Shown here in pieces: positions 24,028 through 32,013 of a DNA stretch of 40,997 nucleotides. The position numbers and the translations under genes are program-made. The notes beneath the pieces were generated by a model that was given only the letters and a program-made list of their open reading frames with translations, was not told where the DNA came from and ran no database searches. The stretch is from Gemmataceae bacterium (GTDB lineage Bacteria; Planctomycetota; Planctomycetia; Gemmatales; Gemmataceae), in the NCBI GenBank assembly GCA_009692065.1, contig SHZY01000042.1, positions 1 to 40,997 on the forward strand, written 5' to 3'. How positions within the stretch are numbered: position 1 is the first letter of the stretch; each line of letters begins with the position of its first letter.

Positions 24028-25114
24028 ACTCGCGCACCGTGGTCACGCGATGCTCCTTCGCTGCCGCGTAGACGGCTTCGCACAGGGCGATCGTTTCCAA
24101 GTTATCGCGTCCACCGATCTCCGGCTCCGTGCCGTCTTCCACGGCGCACAGAAGCTGTGCCATGGTGCCGACGAAGGCGTCGGGAAACCAGACTTCCGGC
24201 CAGCGCGGCGACAGCCAGCCGGCTTGCCCGTTCGTGGTAAAATCGAGCGTGCTCGGCGTCTTCGCCGGATAGCTCGGCCAGCCGATGGTGCCGCGTGCCA
24301 GACCGTCCGTCCCCTCGACACGCCAGCGGATATAGATGTCGCTCTCCGAACCCTCGCGCGCCGGGCCGGTCCAAACATCGTCCCAGCTCGTAGCTCGGCA
24401 ACCGCTGTCGTATTCGAGGATGTACAGATTGATGCCATCGGTGTGCGGGAACTTCGTGCGTGGATCGGGGCGCGTGCTGGCCAGGACGCGGTCGGGCGTG
24501 CCGAACCAGTAGCGGAAGGTATCGAGATGGTGGATGCTCATGATGAATGTGGACAGCGAACGCTGATTCTCGGCCCATGGCATCCAGTGCGGGATCGCAC
24601 GCATCTCGATGGTGCCGAGCACGGGCTGGCCGATAACCCCGCGCTGAAGAATATCCTTCATCGCGCGGATCGATTGATCGTAGCGCATGTTCTGATTGAC
24701 CGCGAGCGCGATGCCGGCCTTCTGGCAGCGCTCGACCACGTCCCTGGCGTCCTTGATCGACATTGCCAGCGGTTTCTGCGCGAGAATGCCGCGCAGGTGA
24801 TCGCCGTGCGCGGCGGCCTGACGCAGCACAGCGGCCTGCATATCGGGTGGCACGGCGATGTCGAGAATCTCGATCGACTTGTCAGCGAGCAGCTCCTCAA
24901 TGTTGCGATGCACGGTCGCGATCTGATGTTGAGTGGCAACGGCTCGGGCTTTTTCCAGCTTGCGCGAGGTGATCGCGGCTGGGTTGAAGCCCGCTTGCCG
25001 ATACGCGACGAGATGGCAATCGCGCATGATGAAGCCGGCGCCGATGCAGCCGATGCGCCAGTCCTTGCGGCGCGGCAGGCGCGGCAGGTAGTTCAGGTTC
25101 ATGTCGAGGGACAT
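24017..25114 (-). CDS. Gfo/Idh/MocA-family NAD(P)-dependent oxidoreductase
   Basis: A 365-residue oxidoreductase. The Rossmann motif [16 protein letters not shown] (about residues 19-34) binds NAD(P); an ILAQKPLA segment holds the lysine equivalent of the family EKP motif; [10 protein letters not shown] opens the second domain, and [14 protein letters not shown] gives the His pair region. The C-terminal beta-sheet domain continues to residue 365. Such enzymes oxidise or epimerise sugars and sugar derivatives; the substrate is unknown. The start ATG 25114 has GAGGATGG about 12 bases upstream; ATG 25102 is an alternative. The last codons and the stop are made from the palindrome at 23982-24027. 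Neighbours suggest a role in sugar catabolism. Confidence 0.92.
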   Translation of the reverse strand: MSLDMNLNYLPRLPRRKDWRIGCIGAGFIMRDCHLVAYRQAGFNPAAITSRKLEKARAVATQHQIATVHRNIEELLADKSIEILDIAVPPDMQAAVLRQAAAHGDHLRGILAQKPLAMSIKDARDVVERCQKAGIALAVNQNMRYDQSIRAMKDILQRGVIGQPVLGTIEMRAIPHWMPWAENQRSLSTFIMSIHHLDTFRYWFGTPDRVLASTRPDPRTKFPHTDGINLYILEYDSGCRATSWDDVWTGPAREGSESDIYIRWRVEGTDGLARGTIGWPSYPAKTPSTLDFTTNGQAGWLSPRWPEVWFPDAFVGTMAQLLCAVEDGTEPEIGGRDNLETIALCEAVYAAAKEHRVTTVREFLV

Positions 25115-25128
25115 GGTGGATTTTCCAT

Positions 25129-25180
25129 CCTCGTTTAGCGCCCACGCCGCGGAAGCCTCAACGCGGAGGCTAAACGAAGA
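25129..25180. repeat. Imperfect palindrome, CGTTTAGCG family
   Basis: CCTCGTTTAGCG... at the left and ...GGCTAAACGAAGA at the right, with the middle diverged (GCCCACGCCGCGG against CAACGCGGAG). It fills the gap between the ThuA and Gfo/Idh/MocA genes. Confidence 0.75.
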
Positions 25181-25186
25181 AACGAA

Positions 25187-25912
25187 TCACTTGGTCCGCG
25201 GTGCCCGGTTGGCCGCCCACAGGATGCCGTTGGTCATCAGCCGCAGGAAGCTCTCTTCCTGGAAATCGCTCTGAGCGCCGAGGGACGTGTAAAAGATGCG
25301 GCCTTCCTTGTACATTCGCGTCCACGCGATCGGCTCGGTGTGGTCGGGGATGCTGCCGGTCAGGAGGACGTCCATATCCTTCGCCAGGCCGGTGTTCTTG
25401 TAGAGGCTTCCTTTGGATTTGAAGGGCTTCACGCCGTCGAGGATCGGGCGTTTCTTGGTGTCGACCGGGAAGTTGATCTCACAGAGCGGACCGACGTTAT
25501 AGTGTCCCTTGTAGTTGCCGCCGAAGACTTCCTTGTCGATTTCGAGGAAACTCTGAATTCCGTGGCTGGCGGTGCGAATGCCGACGAGCGGCTTGCCCGA
25601 GGTGCAGTATTTCTTGATGCGTGCAAGCTGGTCGCCTTCGAGCTTCAAACGGCGGGTGAACAGGACGACAACGTTGCACGTGTCGAGCGCTTCCAGGCCG
25701 GGCAGGTCATCGCCCTTGGCCGAGATCATGGTCACGAGCGAGGGATATTTCGCTTCGAGATACTTCTTGAGGATCGGCATCGTCTTGTCCGACTCGTACT
25801 CGGCGGAGCCGGAAATAAATACGCAGCGCAACGGGGCGATGCGTGCCTCCGATTGCGAGGTGGATAGCAATGCTGCGGCAAGGGCGAACAGCAGGAAAGC
25901 GAGTTTTTTCAT
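25187..25912 (-). CDS. Exported ThuA-like protein
   Basis: A 241-residue protein starting at ATG 25912, chosen because a signal peptide (MKKLAFLLFALAAALLSTSQ) begins exactly there. The ThuA/glutamine-amidotransferase-like fold follows: LRCVFISGSAEYESDKTMPI, a CNVVVLFTRR strand, IKKYCTSGKPLVGIRTASHG (typical ThuA) and GRIFYTSLGAQSDFQEESFL near the end. ThuA-family proteins associate with trehalose or other sugar utilisation and are abundant in planctomycetes; no catalytic mechanism is proven. It lies directly upstream, in transcription order, of the Gfo/Idh/MocA and DapA-like genes on the same strand, separated only by palindromes. Confidence 0.9.
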   Translation of the reverse strand: MKKLAFLLFALAAALLSTSQSEARIAPLRCVFISGSAEYESDKTMPILKKYLEAKYPSLVTMISAKGDDLPGLEALDTCNVVVLFTRRLKLEGDQLARIKKYCTSGKPLVGIRTASHGIQSFLEIDKEVFGGNYKGHYNVGPLCEINFPVDTKKRPILDGVKPFKSKGSLYKNTGLAKDMDVLLTGSIPDHTEPIAWTRMYKEGRIFYTSLGAQSDFQEESFLRLMTNGILWAANRAPRTK

Positions 25913-26036
25913 GGCCGTGTCCGTGGGTGAGAGTAAAAATCCGATTTTTGAGCCATCATAATGCAAAAACCCGCCGACACAAGCGCGGAGTTGAAAACGA
26001 AGCGACGGGGCGCGAAGACCCCGTCGTGATGTGTCC

Positions 26037-26092
26037 GCCGCTTGCCGTTTAGCGTTCGCACGGCGCCGTGCGAACGCTAAACGGCAAGCGGC
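26037..26092. repeat. Perfect 56-bp palindrome without loop, CGTTTAGCG family
   Basis: A 28-bp arm beginning GCCGCTTGCCGTTTAGCGTT (26037-26064) is followed directly by its exact complement (26065-26092). It is the longest perfect copy in the window. It ends 9 bases from the metalloprotease stop codon. A small separate stem (GACGGGG/CCCCGTC, 26004-26025) lies beside it. Confidence 0.95.
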
Positions 26093-26101
26093 ATGGATTG
26101 G

Positions 26102-28585
26102 TTATTTCTTCTGCGTCAGCATCGCGTCAATCTCGCGCTCGCAATCCTGTAAGTGCGCGGAGGTGATCGAGTCCGGCGAGCGATTGAGCGCTGAGATCAC
26201 CTGTCCATGCAGACGCCGGACGGAGACACGGGCCACGGCGCGGAAGTCGGTGCTGCCGCCGCCATCGCCGAAGAAGACCGGACCGCCCTCCTTGCTCGGC
26301 AACAACTCGGCCTTGAGATGATCCAGGTAAGCGCGCTGCAACTGCCGGCGCAGCACGTCTATCCGCGGCTTTTCCACTGTGAGTTCGCTGAAGATGCCGT
26401 TCTGCACGTCGTCCACCAGTTCCATCACGCTGAACGCCTTATCGCCCTGCAGCAACTCCTCATCAGCCAGCCGGCGGATACGGCCGCTCGCGAGCAGGCT
26501 CTGCATCAGGCCCTTCTGCATGCCGCTGACGTCGTTGGCGATGCCGGTGTACTTGAAGCGATTGATGATCGCCGGGTTCAGAAGCTTGGTCGGCGTCGAA
26601 AAGGCATTATCGATGAGGAACTTGACGGCGGCCTTCTGCTTCTCCTTGGATACCCGGCTGAAGGTCTCGGTGCCGCGGCCGCCGAGCGTGCGGCTTTCGA
26701 CGACGCCGCCGACGTTGAGGGCGACGGCGCTGAACCACCTGGCGCGATGGCCCACGATCGTTTTGTAGGTATCTTCGAGCAACGAGAAATCCTCGCCAAG
26801 CGAAGTCGTGCCTGCAACGAGGTGATCGAGCACGCGATCGAGGTTCTTCAGGCCCAGCTCGGTGGCCTTGATAGAATCGTTGCCGATGTTCTCGGTCTTG
26901 ACGGTCGGATCGACGGAAGCGGGTCCATCCTCGCCGCCGAAGCGCAGGAACGGTTCGTTGATCTGGCGCGAGGCCCACTTGTCAAGCGTCGCGCGTTCGT
27001 CTTCTGACTTCTTGGCGCCGGCGATGGGCCGATAGCCCCAGTCGATGGCGAAGTAGTCGTAGGGCGCGAGCAGCGGGATCAGTTGCTTCACCTTGTCCTC
27101 CGGCTGGGCAACGTAGTTGAAGCGGCCATAGGACATGATCGAGGCGACGCTGCCGTTCTTGTCGGTGAACTTCGGATCACGCAGTTGCTCGATCGAGTAC
27201 GCGCCGCTGGCGCGATGGTTGTGGCGTAGGCCGAGCGTGTGGCCGACTTCGTGAGCGCAGATGTAGCGGAGCAGTTCGCCCGTCAGGTCATCTGGCAGGG
27301 GCAGCGTGCGGGCGCGAGGGTCCTGGGCGGAGCACTGCACGAAGTACCATTCCTGGGCGAGCTTGACGACGTCGTGCCAGAAGATGATGTGGGCGCTGAG
27401 GATCTCGCCCGAGCGCGGGTCATGGACGTGCGGGCCCATGGCGTTCTGGAACGGATCGGCGACCCAGCGTATGACGGAGTACCGAGCGTCTTCCGGATCC
27501 CACGTCGGGTCGGTGCGCGGGTCCGGCGCTTCCTTGGCGATGATCGCGTTCTTGAAGCCCGCTTTCTCGAACGCCGGCTTCCAGTCTTCGATGCCCTTCA
27601 TCATGTAGGGCCGATACTTTTCCGGAATCTCACGGCTCACGTAGAAGACGATCGGCTTGACGACTTCGGAGACGTCGGCCGTCGGGTCCTTTTTCTCAAG
27701 GCGAAAGCGCGTGATGTACTGCTGCTTTTCCATCCAGGTCTTCGGCGTGGAGTAGTTTTCGAACGAGCGCGTGAAGTAGCCGACGCGCGGGTCAAAAAAA
27801 CGGCCCATCATGACGCGTTCCGGGAGCATGACGAGGCTGTAGTGGACGAACGCGGTGTAGCTCTTGCCGCCGCCGCCGAAGGAGGGGCCCTTGCCGCCGA
27901 AGGGGAACCCGCCGCCTCCGCCGCCGGTGAAGGTGAGGAGTGAGCGTGCTTCGATGTTGGTCGGGAAGGCTTTGATGTCGTCAAGGTAGGAGCGGTTCGG
28001 ATCGATGCCGCCGCCCGAACCGACTGCGCCTTTGATGGAGAGGTCCATGACGTCGGTCAGATAAAGCGCGGTGGCGTTGATGACGGTGGAGCGATCTTTA
28101 CCCTCGGCTTCGACGTTGAAGCTATAGATAATCGCGTCCATGTTGGCGGAATCGACGGCGATCTGGATGGCTTTGCCGTCGCCGCGTTTTTCGAAGGAGA
28201 CGCGCCAGAGGAACACCTTGTTGCCCCGGCGATCCCAGCGGAGATATTGGCTGCCGAGCGAGTAGCCGCCCCAGGTGACGTTGGCCGGTCCCTTGGCAAC
28301 TTCGGCTTGCCAGAGCATCAGCTTGTCAAAGCCTTCCTTGGGGATTTCGAAGTAAACCTTGTCATCGACCTTATGCACGGTGAAGACGCCGGGGAGGCTC
28401 TTCGCCGTCTTCGGGATGACGTCGTCGTACTTCTTCAGATCGCCAGGCTTCGGCGGAGTCTTGATATCGGGCGGCGATTTGACTTCAGGAGTCGGGTCGG
28501 GTTTCTTCTTTTGCGCATGCAATGCCGACATCGGAATGGCCGCGAATGCGACCAGTAACGCGACGACGAGGAGCCGTTTGAGCAT
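26102..28585 (-). CDS. Large exported zinc metalloprotease (DUF5117/DUF4953 type)
   Basis: An 827-residue secreted protein. Signal peptide: MLKRLLVVALLVAFAAIPMS, then ALHAQ. A Pro/Lys-rich linker follows, then a beta-rich DUF5117-like region (KVDDKVYFEIPKEGFDKLML, SQYLRWDRRGNKVFLWR) with a Gly-rich loop (GGGGGGFPFGGKG) near residue 220. The metzincin-like active site is HEVGHTLGLRH (residues 445-455, E446 catalytic), followed by an ASIMSYGRFNY methionine-turn. The C-terminal third is helical. The family is widespread in Bacteroidetes and planctomycetes and is presumed to digest extracellular protein; no substrate is known. All zinc ligands are intact. It is monocistronic between repeats. Confidence 0.93.
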   Translation of the reverse strand: MLKRLLVVALLVAFAAIPMSALHAQKKKPDPTPEVKSPPDIKTPPKPGDLKKYDDVIPKTAKSLPGVFTVHKVDDKVYFEIPKEGFDKLMLWQAEVAKGPANVTWGGYSLGSQYLRWDRRGNKVFLWRVSFEKRGDGKAIQIAVDSANMDAIIYSFNVEAEGKDRSTVINATALYLTDVMDLSIKGAVGSGGGIDPNRSYLDDIKAFPTNIEARSLLTFTGGGGGGFPFGGKGPSFGGGGKSYTAFVHYSLVMLPERVMMGRFFDPRVGYFTRSFENYSTPKTWMEKQQYITRFRLEKKDPTADVSEVVKPIVFYVSREIPEKYRPYMMKGIEDWKPAFEKAGFKNAIIAKEAPDPRTDPTWDPEDARYSVIRWVADPFQNAMGPHVHDPRSGEILSAHIIFWHDVVKLAQEWYFVQCSAQDPRARTLPLPDDLTGELLRYICAHEVGHTLGLRHNHRASGAYSIEQLRDPKFTDKNGSVASIMSYGRFNYVAQPEDKVKQLIPLLAPYDYFAIDWGYRPIAGAKKSEDERATLDKWASRQINEPFLRFGGEDGPASVDPTVKTENIGNDSIKATELGLKNLDRVLDHLVAGTTSLGEDFSLLEDTYKTIVGHRARWFSAVALNVGGVVESRTLGGRGTETFSRVSKEKQKAAVKFLIDNAFSTPTKLLNPAIINRFKYTGIANDVSGMQKGLMQSLLASGRIRRLADEELLQGDKAFSVMELVDDVQNGIFSELTVEKPRIDVLRRQLQRAYLDHLKAELLPSKEGGPVFFGDGGGSTDFRAVARVSVRRLHGQVISALNRSPDSITSAHLQDCEREIDAMLTQKK

Positions 28586-28696
28586 GGATACACCTATACA
28601 CTATGGTCAAAAAGGGAGAGGGAATAGTGCTGAGACTCTTGTTGTAGCATGTAAAACGTCTGCAAGCTAGGGAAGAGGGGAAAAATAGGGAATATC

Positions 28697-28862
28697 GTTT
28701 GCGTTTAGCGCTCGCCGCGCACTCCGTTGTGGCACGGTCTCCCGACCGTGCCACAGATCCGACCGCAGGTCTCCTGAAACGCTGTGAGACCTGCGGTCGC
28801 CGCGGGTGGCACGGTCGGGAGACCGTGCCACAACGGGATGTCGCAGGCGCAAGACGGCAAGC
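28697..28862. repeat. Nested cluster of palindromes
   Basis: Between the metalloprotease and HEAT genes. The outer edges are a decayed CGTTTAGCG-family pair (GCGTTTAGCGCTCGCCG and AAGACGGCAAGC). Inside are three hairpins: TGTGGCACGGTC/GACCGTGCCACA (28729-28756), CGACCGCAGGTCTC/GAGACCTGCGGTCG (about 28760-28799), and a second GTGGCACGGTC/GACCGTGCCAC (28806-28831) that is the inverse of the first. The first and third can also pair with each other, giving a cruciform-like arrangement. Confidence 0.88.
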
Positions 28863-28864
28863 AT

Positions 28865-30091
28865 TCATTGCTTCCCCTGAAACGCCAGCACTTCCTTCGC
28901 CACCTTCTGCACGCGCTCGTCGGCGTCGCGCAAGAGCGGTGTCACCGCTTTCACAATGGCCGCGGACTCGACGGGGATCTCGCGGATCACGTTGAGCGCC
29001 AGCAGGCGCATGTCGGCGTCCTTGTCCTTGAGGTTGGCCAGGAGATTCGGGATCGCCTCGCGGGCGCCGACGGCAACGCGAAAAAGTGCCTGCATCGAAT
29101 GCTTGCGCACGTCCTTGTCGGAGTCGCGCATCGCCTGGATAAGCGCGGGGATCACCGATTCTTCCTTGAGGTTCAGCGAGACGATTGCTTGCGATGCCTC
29201 CTGGCGCACGTCGACCAGCTTGGACGACAGGGCGTCCGCCAGAAACGGGGCCGACTCCTTGCCGCTCACTACAAGGCCGGCCAGGGCACGCTGGCGCAGC
29301 TTGGCGTCGCCGTCCGCCAGGATTTCGCGCATCGCCGGCAAGGCGGCGTCCTTGATCTTGACGAGCGCCCGGATCGATTCGGCGGCGACGTCATTTTCCC
29401 GATCGAGGGCGGCGAACTTGAGCGCCGGGATGGCGGCCTTGGCCTCGGGGCCTATCTGCCCGAGCGCCATGGCGGCTTCTAGACGCATCGGGATTGAATC
29501 GTCCTTGAGCGCCTCGCCGAGCGCTGGCGCCGCGGACGCTTTGAATCGCCCCAGCGCGTCGCCGGCGGCGCCGCGCACCGCCTCATTCTTGTCAGCCAGC
29601 ATCTTCAACAGCGGCTTGATCGCGATTTTCGGATCAGCGCCGATGCGGCCCAGAACTAACGCCGCCTTGGCGCGGACGCCGTCGTTCTTGTCGCCGAGCG
29701 CTTGGAGCACCTGCGGCGCAGTCGCCTTGGCCTCGGGGCCGATCCAGCCGAGCGTCGAGAGCGCGTAGTAGCGGTTATCGACATCGGTGCCCGCGAGCAG
29801 CTTGCCCACGGGGCCGACTGCTTCCTTGCCGATCTTGCCGAGCGCGAGCGCTGCATTGAGACGCAGTTCCTCGTCTTTCTCCTGCACGATCCCGACGAGC
29901 GCTGGCACCGCCTTGGGGACGAGCGGGCCTAGCTCGGCGATGGCGTTGATCGCGTCCAGGCGCGTATCGCGATCGGCGCTGTCGAGGTTCTTGATGAGGG
30001 CGGCGTATTCCTTCTTTTCGGGCGGGTCCGTATTTTGCTGGGCGGTTGCGCTGGCCGCGAAAAGAAGTAGTAATGCGGTGGATCGGATCAT
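28865..30091 (-). CDS. Exported HEAT-repeat protein
   Basis: A 408-residue protein starting with a signal peptide (MIRSTALLLLFAASATAQQN); GGAGG lies 6 bases before ATG 30091. Nearly the whole mature part consists of HEAT/PBS-lyase-like helical repeats of about 36 residues, for example ELRLNAALALGKIGKEAVGP, GVRAKAALVLGRIGADPKIA and IPMRLEAAMALGQIGPEAKA. There are roughly ten repeats. Such solenoids bind proteins; this one would do so in the periplasm or at the cell surface. No catalytic residues. Its partner is unknown and the neighbours give no clue. Confidence 0.92.
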   Translation of the reverse strand: MIRSTALLLLFAASATAQQNTDPPEKKEYAALIKNLDSADRDTRLDAINAIAELGPLVPKAVPALVGIVQEKDEELRLNAALALGKIGKEAVGPVGKLLAGTDVDNRYYALSTLGWIGPEAKATAPQVLQALGDKNDGVRAKAALVLGRIGADPKIAIKPLLKMLADKNEAVRGAAGDALGRFKASAAPALGEALKDDSIPMRLEAAMALGQIGPEAKAAIPALKFAALDRENDVAAESIRALVKIKDAALPAMREILADGDAKLRQRALAGLVVSGKESAPFLADALSSKLVDVRQEASQAIVSLNLKEESVIPALIQAMRDSDKDVRKHSMQALFRVAVGAREAIPNLLANLKDKDADMRLLALNVIREIPVESAAIVKAVTPLLRDADERVQKVAKEVLAFQGKQ

Positions 30092-30115
30092 GATTGGCCT
30101 CCGGGGATCGGTTCT

Positions 30116-30157
30116 TCGTTTAGCGCCCGCATGGCGCCGCGCGGGCGCTAAACGAAT
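30116..30157. repeat. Palindrome, CGTTTAGCG family
   Basis: Arms TTCGTTTAGCGCCCGCATGG(C) (30116-30136) and near-complement (30137-30157), no loop, two central mismatches. Fills the gap between the HEAT and MFS genes. Confidence 0.92.
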
Positions 30158-30173
30158 TCAAGATAGGGACGAT

Positions 30174-31919
30174 TCACGCCTTGTTTTCGTTCATGCCGAT
30201 CGGCTTGCTTGCGTCGATCAAGAGCGACACGAAGCCGATGACGATGAAGACGCCGGCACAAATCAGGAAGATGACCTCGTACCCGGCTTTCTTGGATTCA
30301 AAGAAATCGGGCAACGGAACCAAGACGTAGGGGGATAGGGCGGCGCCGAAGTTCCCCCACATGTTGCCCCAGCCGAGGACCAGTCCGACGTTGCGCTTGC
30401 CCACGTCAAGATTGTAACCCCACAGCGCGGGCAAGCCGAGGTCGTGAACGAAGGACATGATGCAAAGGACGATGACGACCGGCCACGCCCCCTCCAGGAA
30501 CCAGCACATGGCAAACGCCGCCGCGGTCGCAAAGCGCGTCGAGGCCACGGGAAAACATCGGCCGATGCGCGGGCCGTACTTCTTGGTCATCCAGTCGGTC
30601 CACCAGCCGCCGATGATAAGGGTGGGCAGGGCGACGAAAAACGGCAGACTGACCATGAGACTCTTTTCAGCGCCTTCAGGAACCTGATGTACTTGATGAA
30701 GATAAAGCGCCAGCTGGTTGCCCAGGATGATCCAGCCGAAATTCGTGCCGAACTGGACAATCGAGCTGGCCCAGAGGCTGCGATCCGTCAGGATGCTCCA
30801 CCACAACGTCGAAGCCGGCATGGGAGGATCGTCCGCGTCATGAGCCTTTTCATGCGCCTCGGCAAGCTCCGCTTCCGCTTCGTTGGTCAAGAAATGTTGC
30901 CGGGGCGTGTCACGAAAGAACCAGAAAAAAATGATCGCGACCACAACGCCGATGACGCCGAAGATCATCAAGGCCGGCGGCCAGCCGTCACCGAGCACTT
31001 GCCGAATCTTTTCCGGGAAGGCGACTTCAAGGGCGTTTCGATGGAGGCGAGTCGTTTTTTCTTCGCTCGTGGATGTGTCGGGGTCTGCCAGAAGGCCGAG
31101 CACTTGCCGAGTCAGTTTCGGCTTGATCGGTTCCCAGTCGATGCCTTTCAGAAGGTCTGGAGTCTTGAGCCAGTCGTTGATCAGTTTCGCGAGAAATTCC
31201 CTTTGTTCCTTCGACGATCCTGCAGCGGTGGGACGATTCGCGAAATCGACTAGAACTTCACGCTGGAGGGGGGTTAGGTTCAGCTGCAGTTGGTGAGCGA
31301 TCTGCTGGGTGAAGTCGGGGAACTTTTTATCAGCGTCGGGGATCAGCAGTACATTGCGCGCGAGGCCGCGCGGATCGAGGATGTCCCGTTCCGGATTTAC
31401 GATGAGCGAAGGCGCCGAAAGCGGCGTGAAGACGAGGATGAGGGACATCGTCAGCCCGGGCATGATCGCGCCGCCGATTCGGCCGCCCAGGGAGACAATG
31501 CCGCTTGCCAGACCGCGCTGCTGGTACGGGAACCAGCGTCGTATCAAGCCGGCGCACGCCGGGTAGGCGCCCGCTTCGAAAAGACCGCAGCCGAATCGTA
31601 GGACCAACAACATCAGGAACCCGCTGGCAAATCCGGTGAGGCTCGTCAAGATCGACCAGGACGCCAGGTAGATCGACAGCATCCAGCGCGTACCGAAGCG
31701 ATCCGCCATCCAGCCCCCTGGAAGTTGGCCGATGGCATACGTCAGAAAGAACGCGCTCAACATGAAGCCGGTTTGCCTGCTGCTGAGTCCGAGATCTTCC
31801 TTGACATACGGCGTGACGTAACCCAAACAATAGCGGTCCAGGTACAACAACACCGCCACGCAGACCGTGAGCGCAAGAATGATGTAACGGACACGTGTCG
31901 GCCGTGGGGATTTGATCAT
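30174..31919 (-). CDS. MFS transporter (anion:cation symporter type) with large loop insertion
   Basis: A 581-residue major facilitator; ATG 31919 is preferred to the TTG one codon earlier. The N-terminal half carries ACS-family landmarks: LYLDRYCLGYVTPYVKEDLG (TM1 region), FFLTYAIGQLPGGWMADRFG (the loop 2-3 motif), RFGCGLFEAGAYPACAGLIR (TM4), RGLASGIVSLGGRIGG (TM5). TM6 should follow at once, but about 140 residues (172-312) of soluble charged sequence intervene before PPALMIFGVIGVVVAIIFFW. In normal topology this loop faces the periplasm. The C-terminal six helices look complete. Such carriers import hexuronates, galactonate, glucarate or phosphate esters; the exact substrate is unknown. 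The loop explains the length (usual about 430-450). Confidence 0.9.
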   Translation of the reverse strand: MIKSPRPTRVRYIILALTVCVAVLLYLDRYCLGYVTPYVKEDLGLSSRQTGFMLSAFFLTYAIGQLPGGWMADRFGTRWMLSIYLASWSILTSLTGFASGFLMLLVLRFGCGLFEAGAYPACAGLIRRWFPYQQRGLASGIVSLGGRIGGAIMPGLTMSLILVFTPLSAPSLIVNPERDILDPRGLARNVLLIPDADKKFPDFTQQIAHQLQLNLTPLQREVLVDFANRPTAAGSSKEQREFLAKLINDWLKTPDLLKGIDWEPIKPKLTRQVLGLLADPDTSTSEEKTTRLHRNALEVAFPEKIRQVLGDGWPPALMIFGVIGVVVAIIFFWFFRDTPRQHFLTNEAEAELAEAHEKAHDADDPPMPASTLWWSILTDRSLWASSIVQFGTNFGWIILGNQLALYLHQVHQVPEGAEKSLMVSLPFFVALPTLIIGGWWTDWMTKKYGPRIGRCFPVASTRFATAAAFAMCWFLEGAWPVVIVLCIMSFVHDLGLPALWGYNLDVGKRNVGLVLGWGNMWGNFGAALSPYVLVPLPDFFESKKAGYEVIFLICAGVFIVIGFVSLLIDASKPIGMNENKA

Positions 31920-31960
31920 CAAGGGAATGTATCAGGGGCGTGATCGAAATGCAAACGCCG

Positions 31961-32008
31961 CTCTTCGTTTAGCGCCCGCGCGGCGCCGCGCTGGCGCTAA
32001 ACGAAGAG
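31961..32008. repeat. Near-perfect 48-bp palindrome, CGTTTAGCG family
   Basis: A 24-bp arm beginning CTCTTCGTTTAGCGCCCGCG (31961-31984) is followed without loop by its complement (31985-32008), one mismatch. It ends 5 bases from the stop of the Tudor-like gene and lies just upstream of the MFS start. Confidence 0.93.
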
Positions 32009-32013
32009 GCGGA

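Noticed and set aside
24008-25138. 376-codon plus-strand frame opposite the Gfo/Idh/MocA gene
   Set aside because: Antisense shadow; the minus-strand gene has the Rossmann motif and complete family layout.
28697-28862. Possible CRISPR array (repeated GTGGCACGGTC units)
   Set aside because: Only two copies, in inverted rather than direct orientation, and no regular spacers or cas genes.
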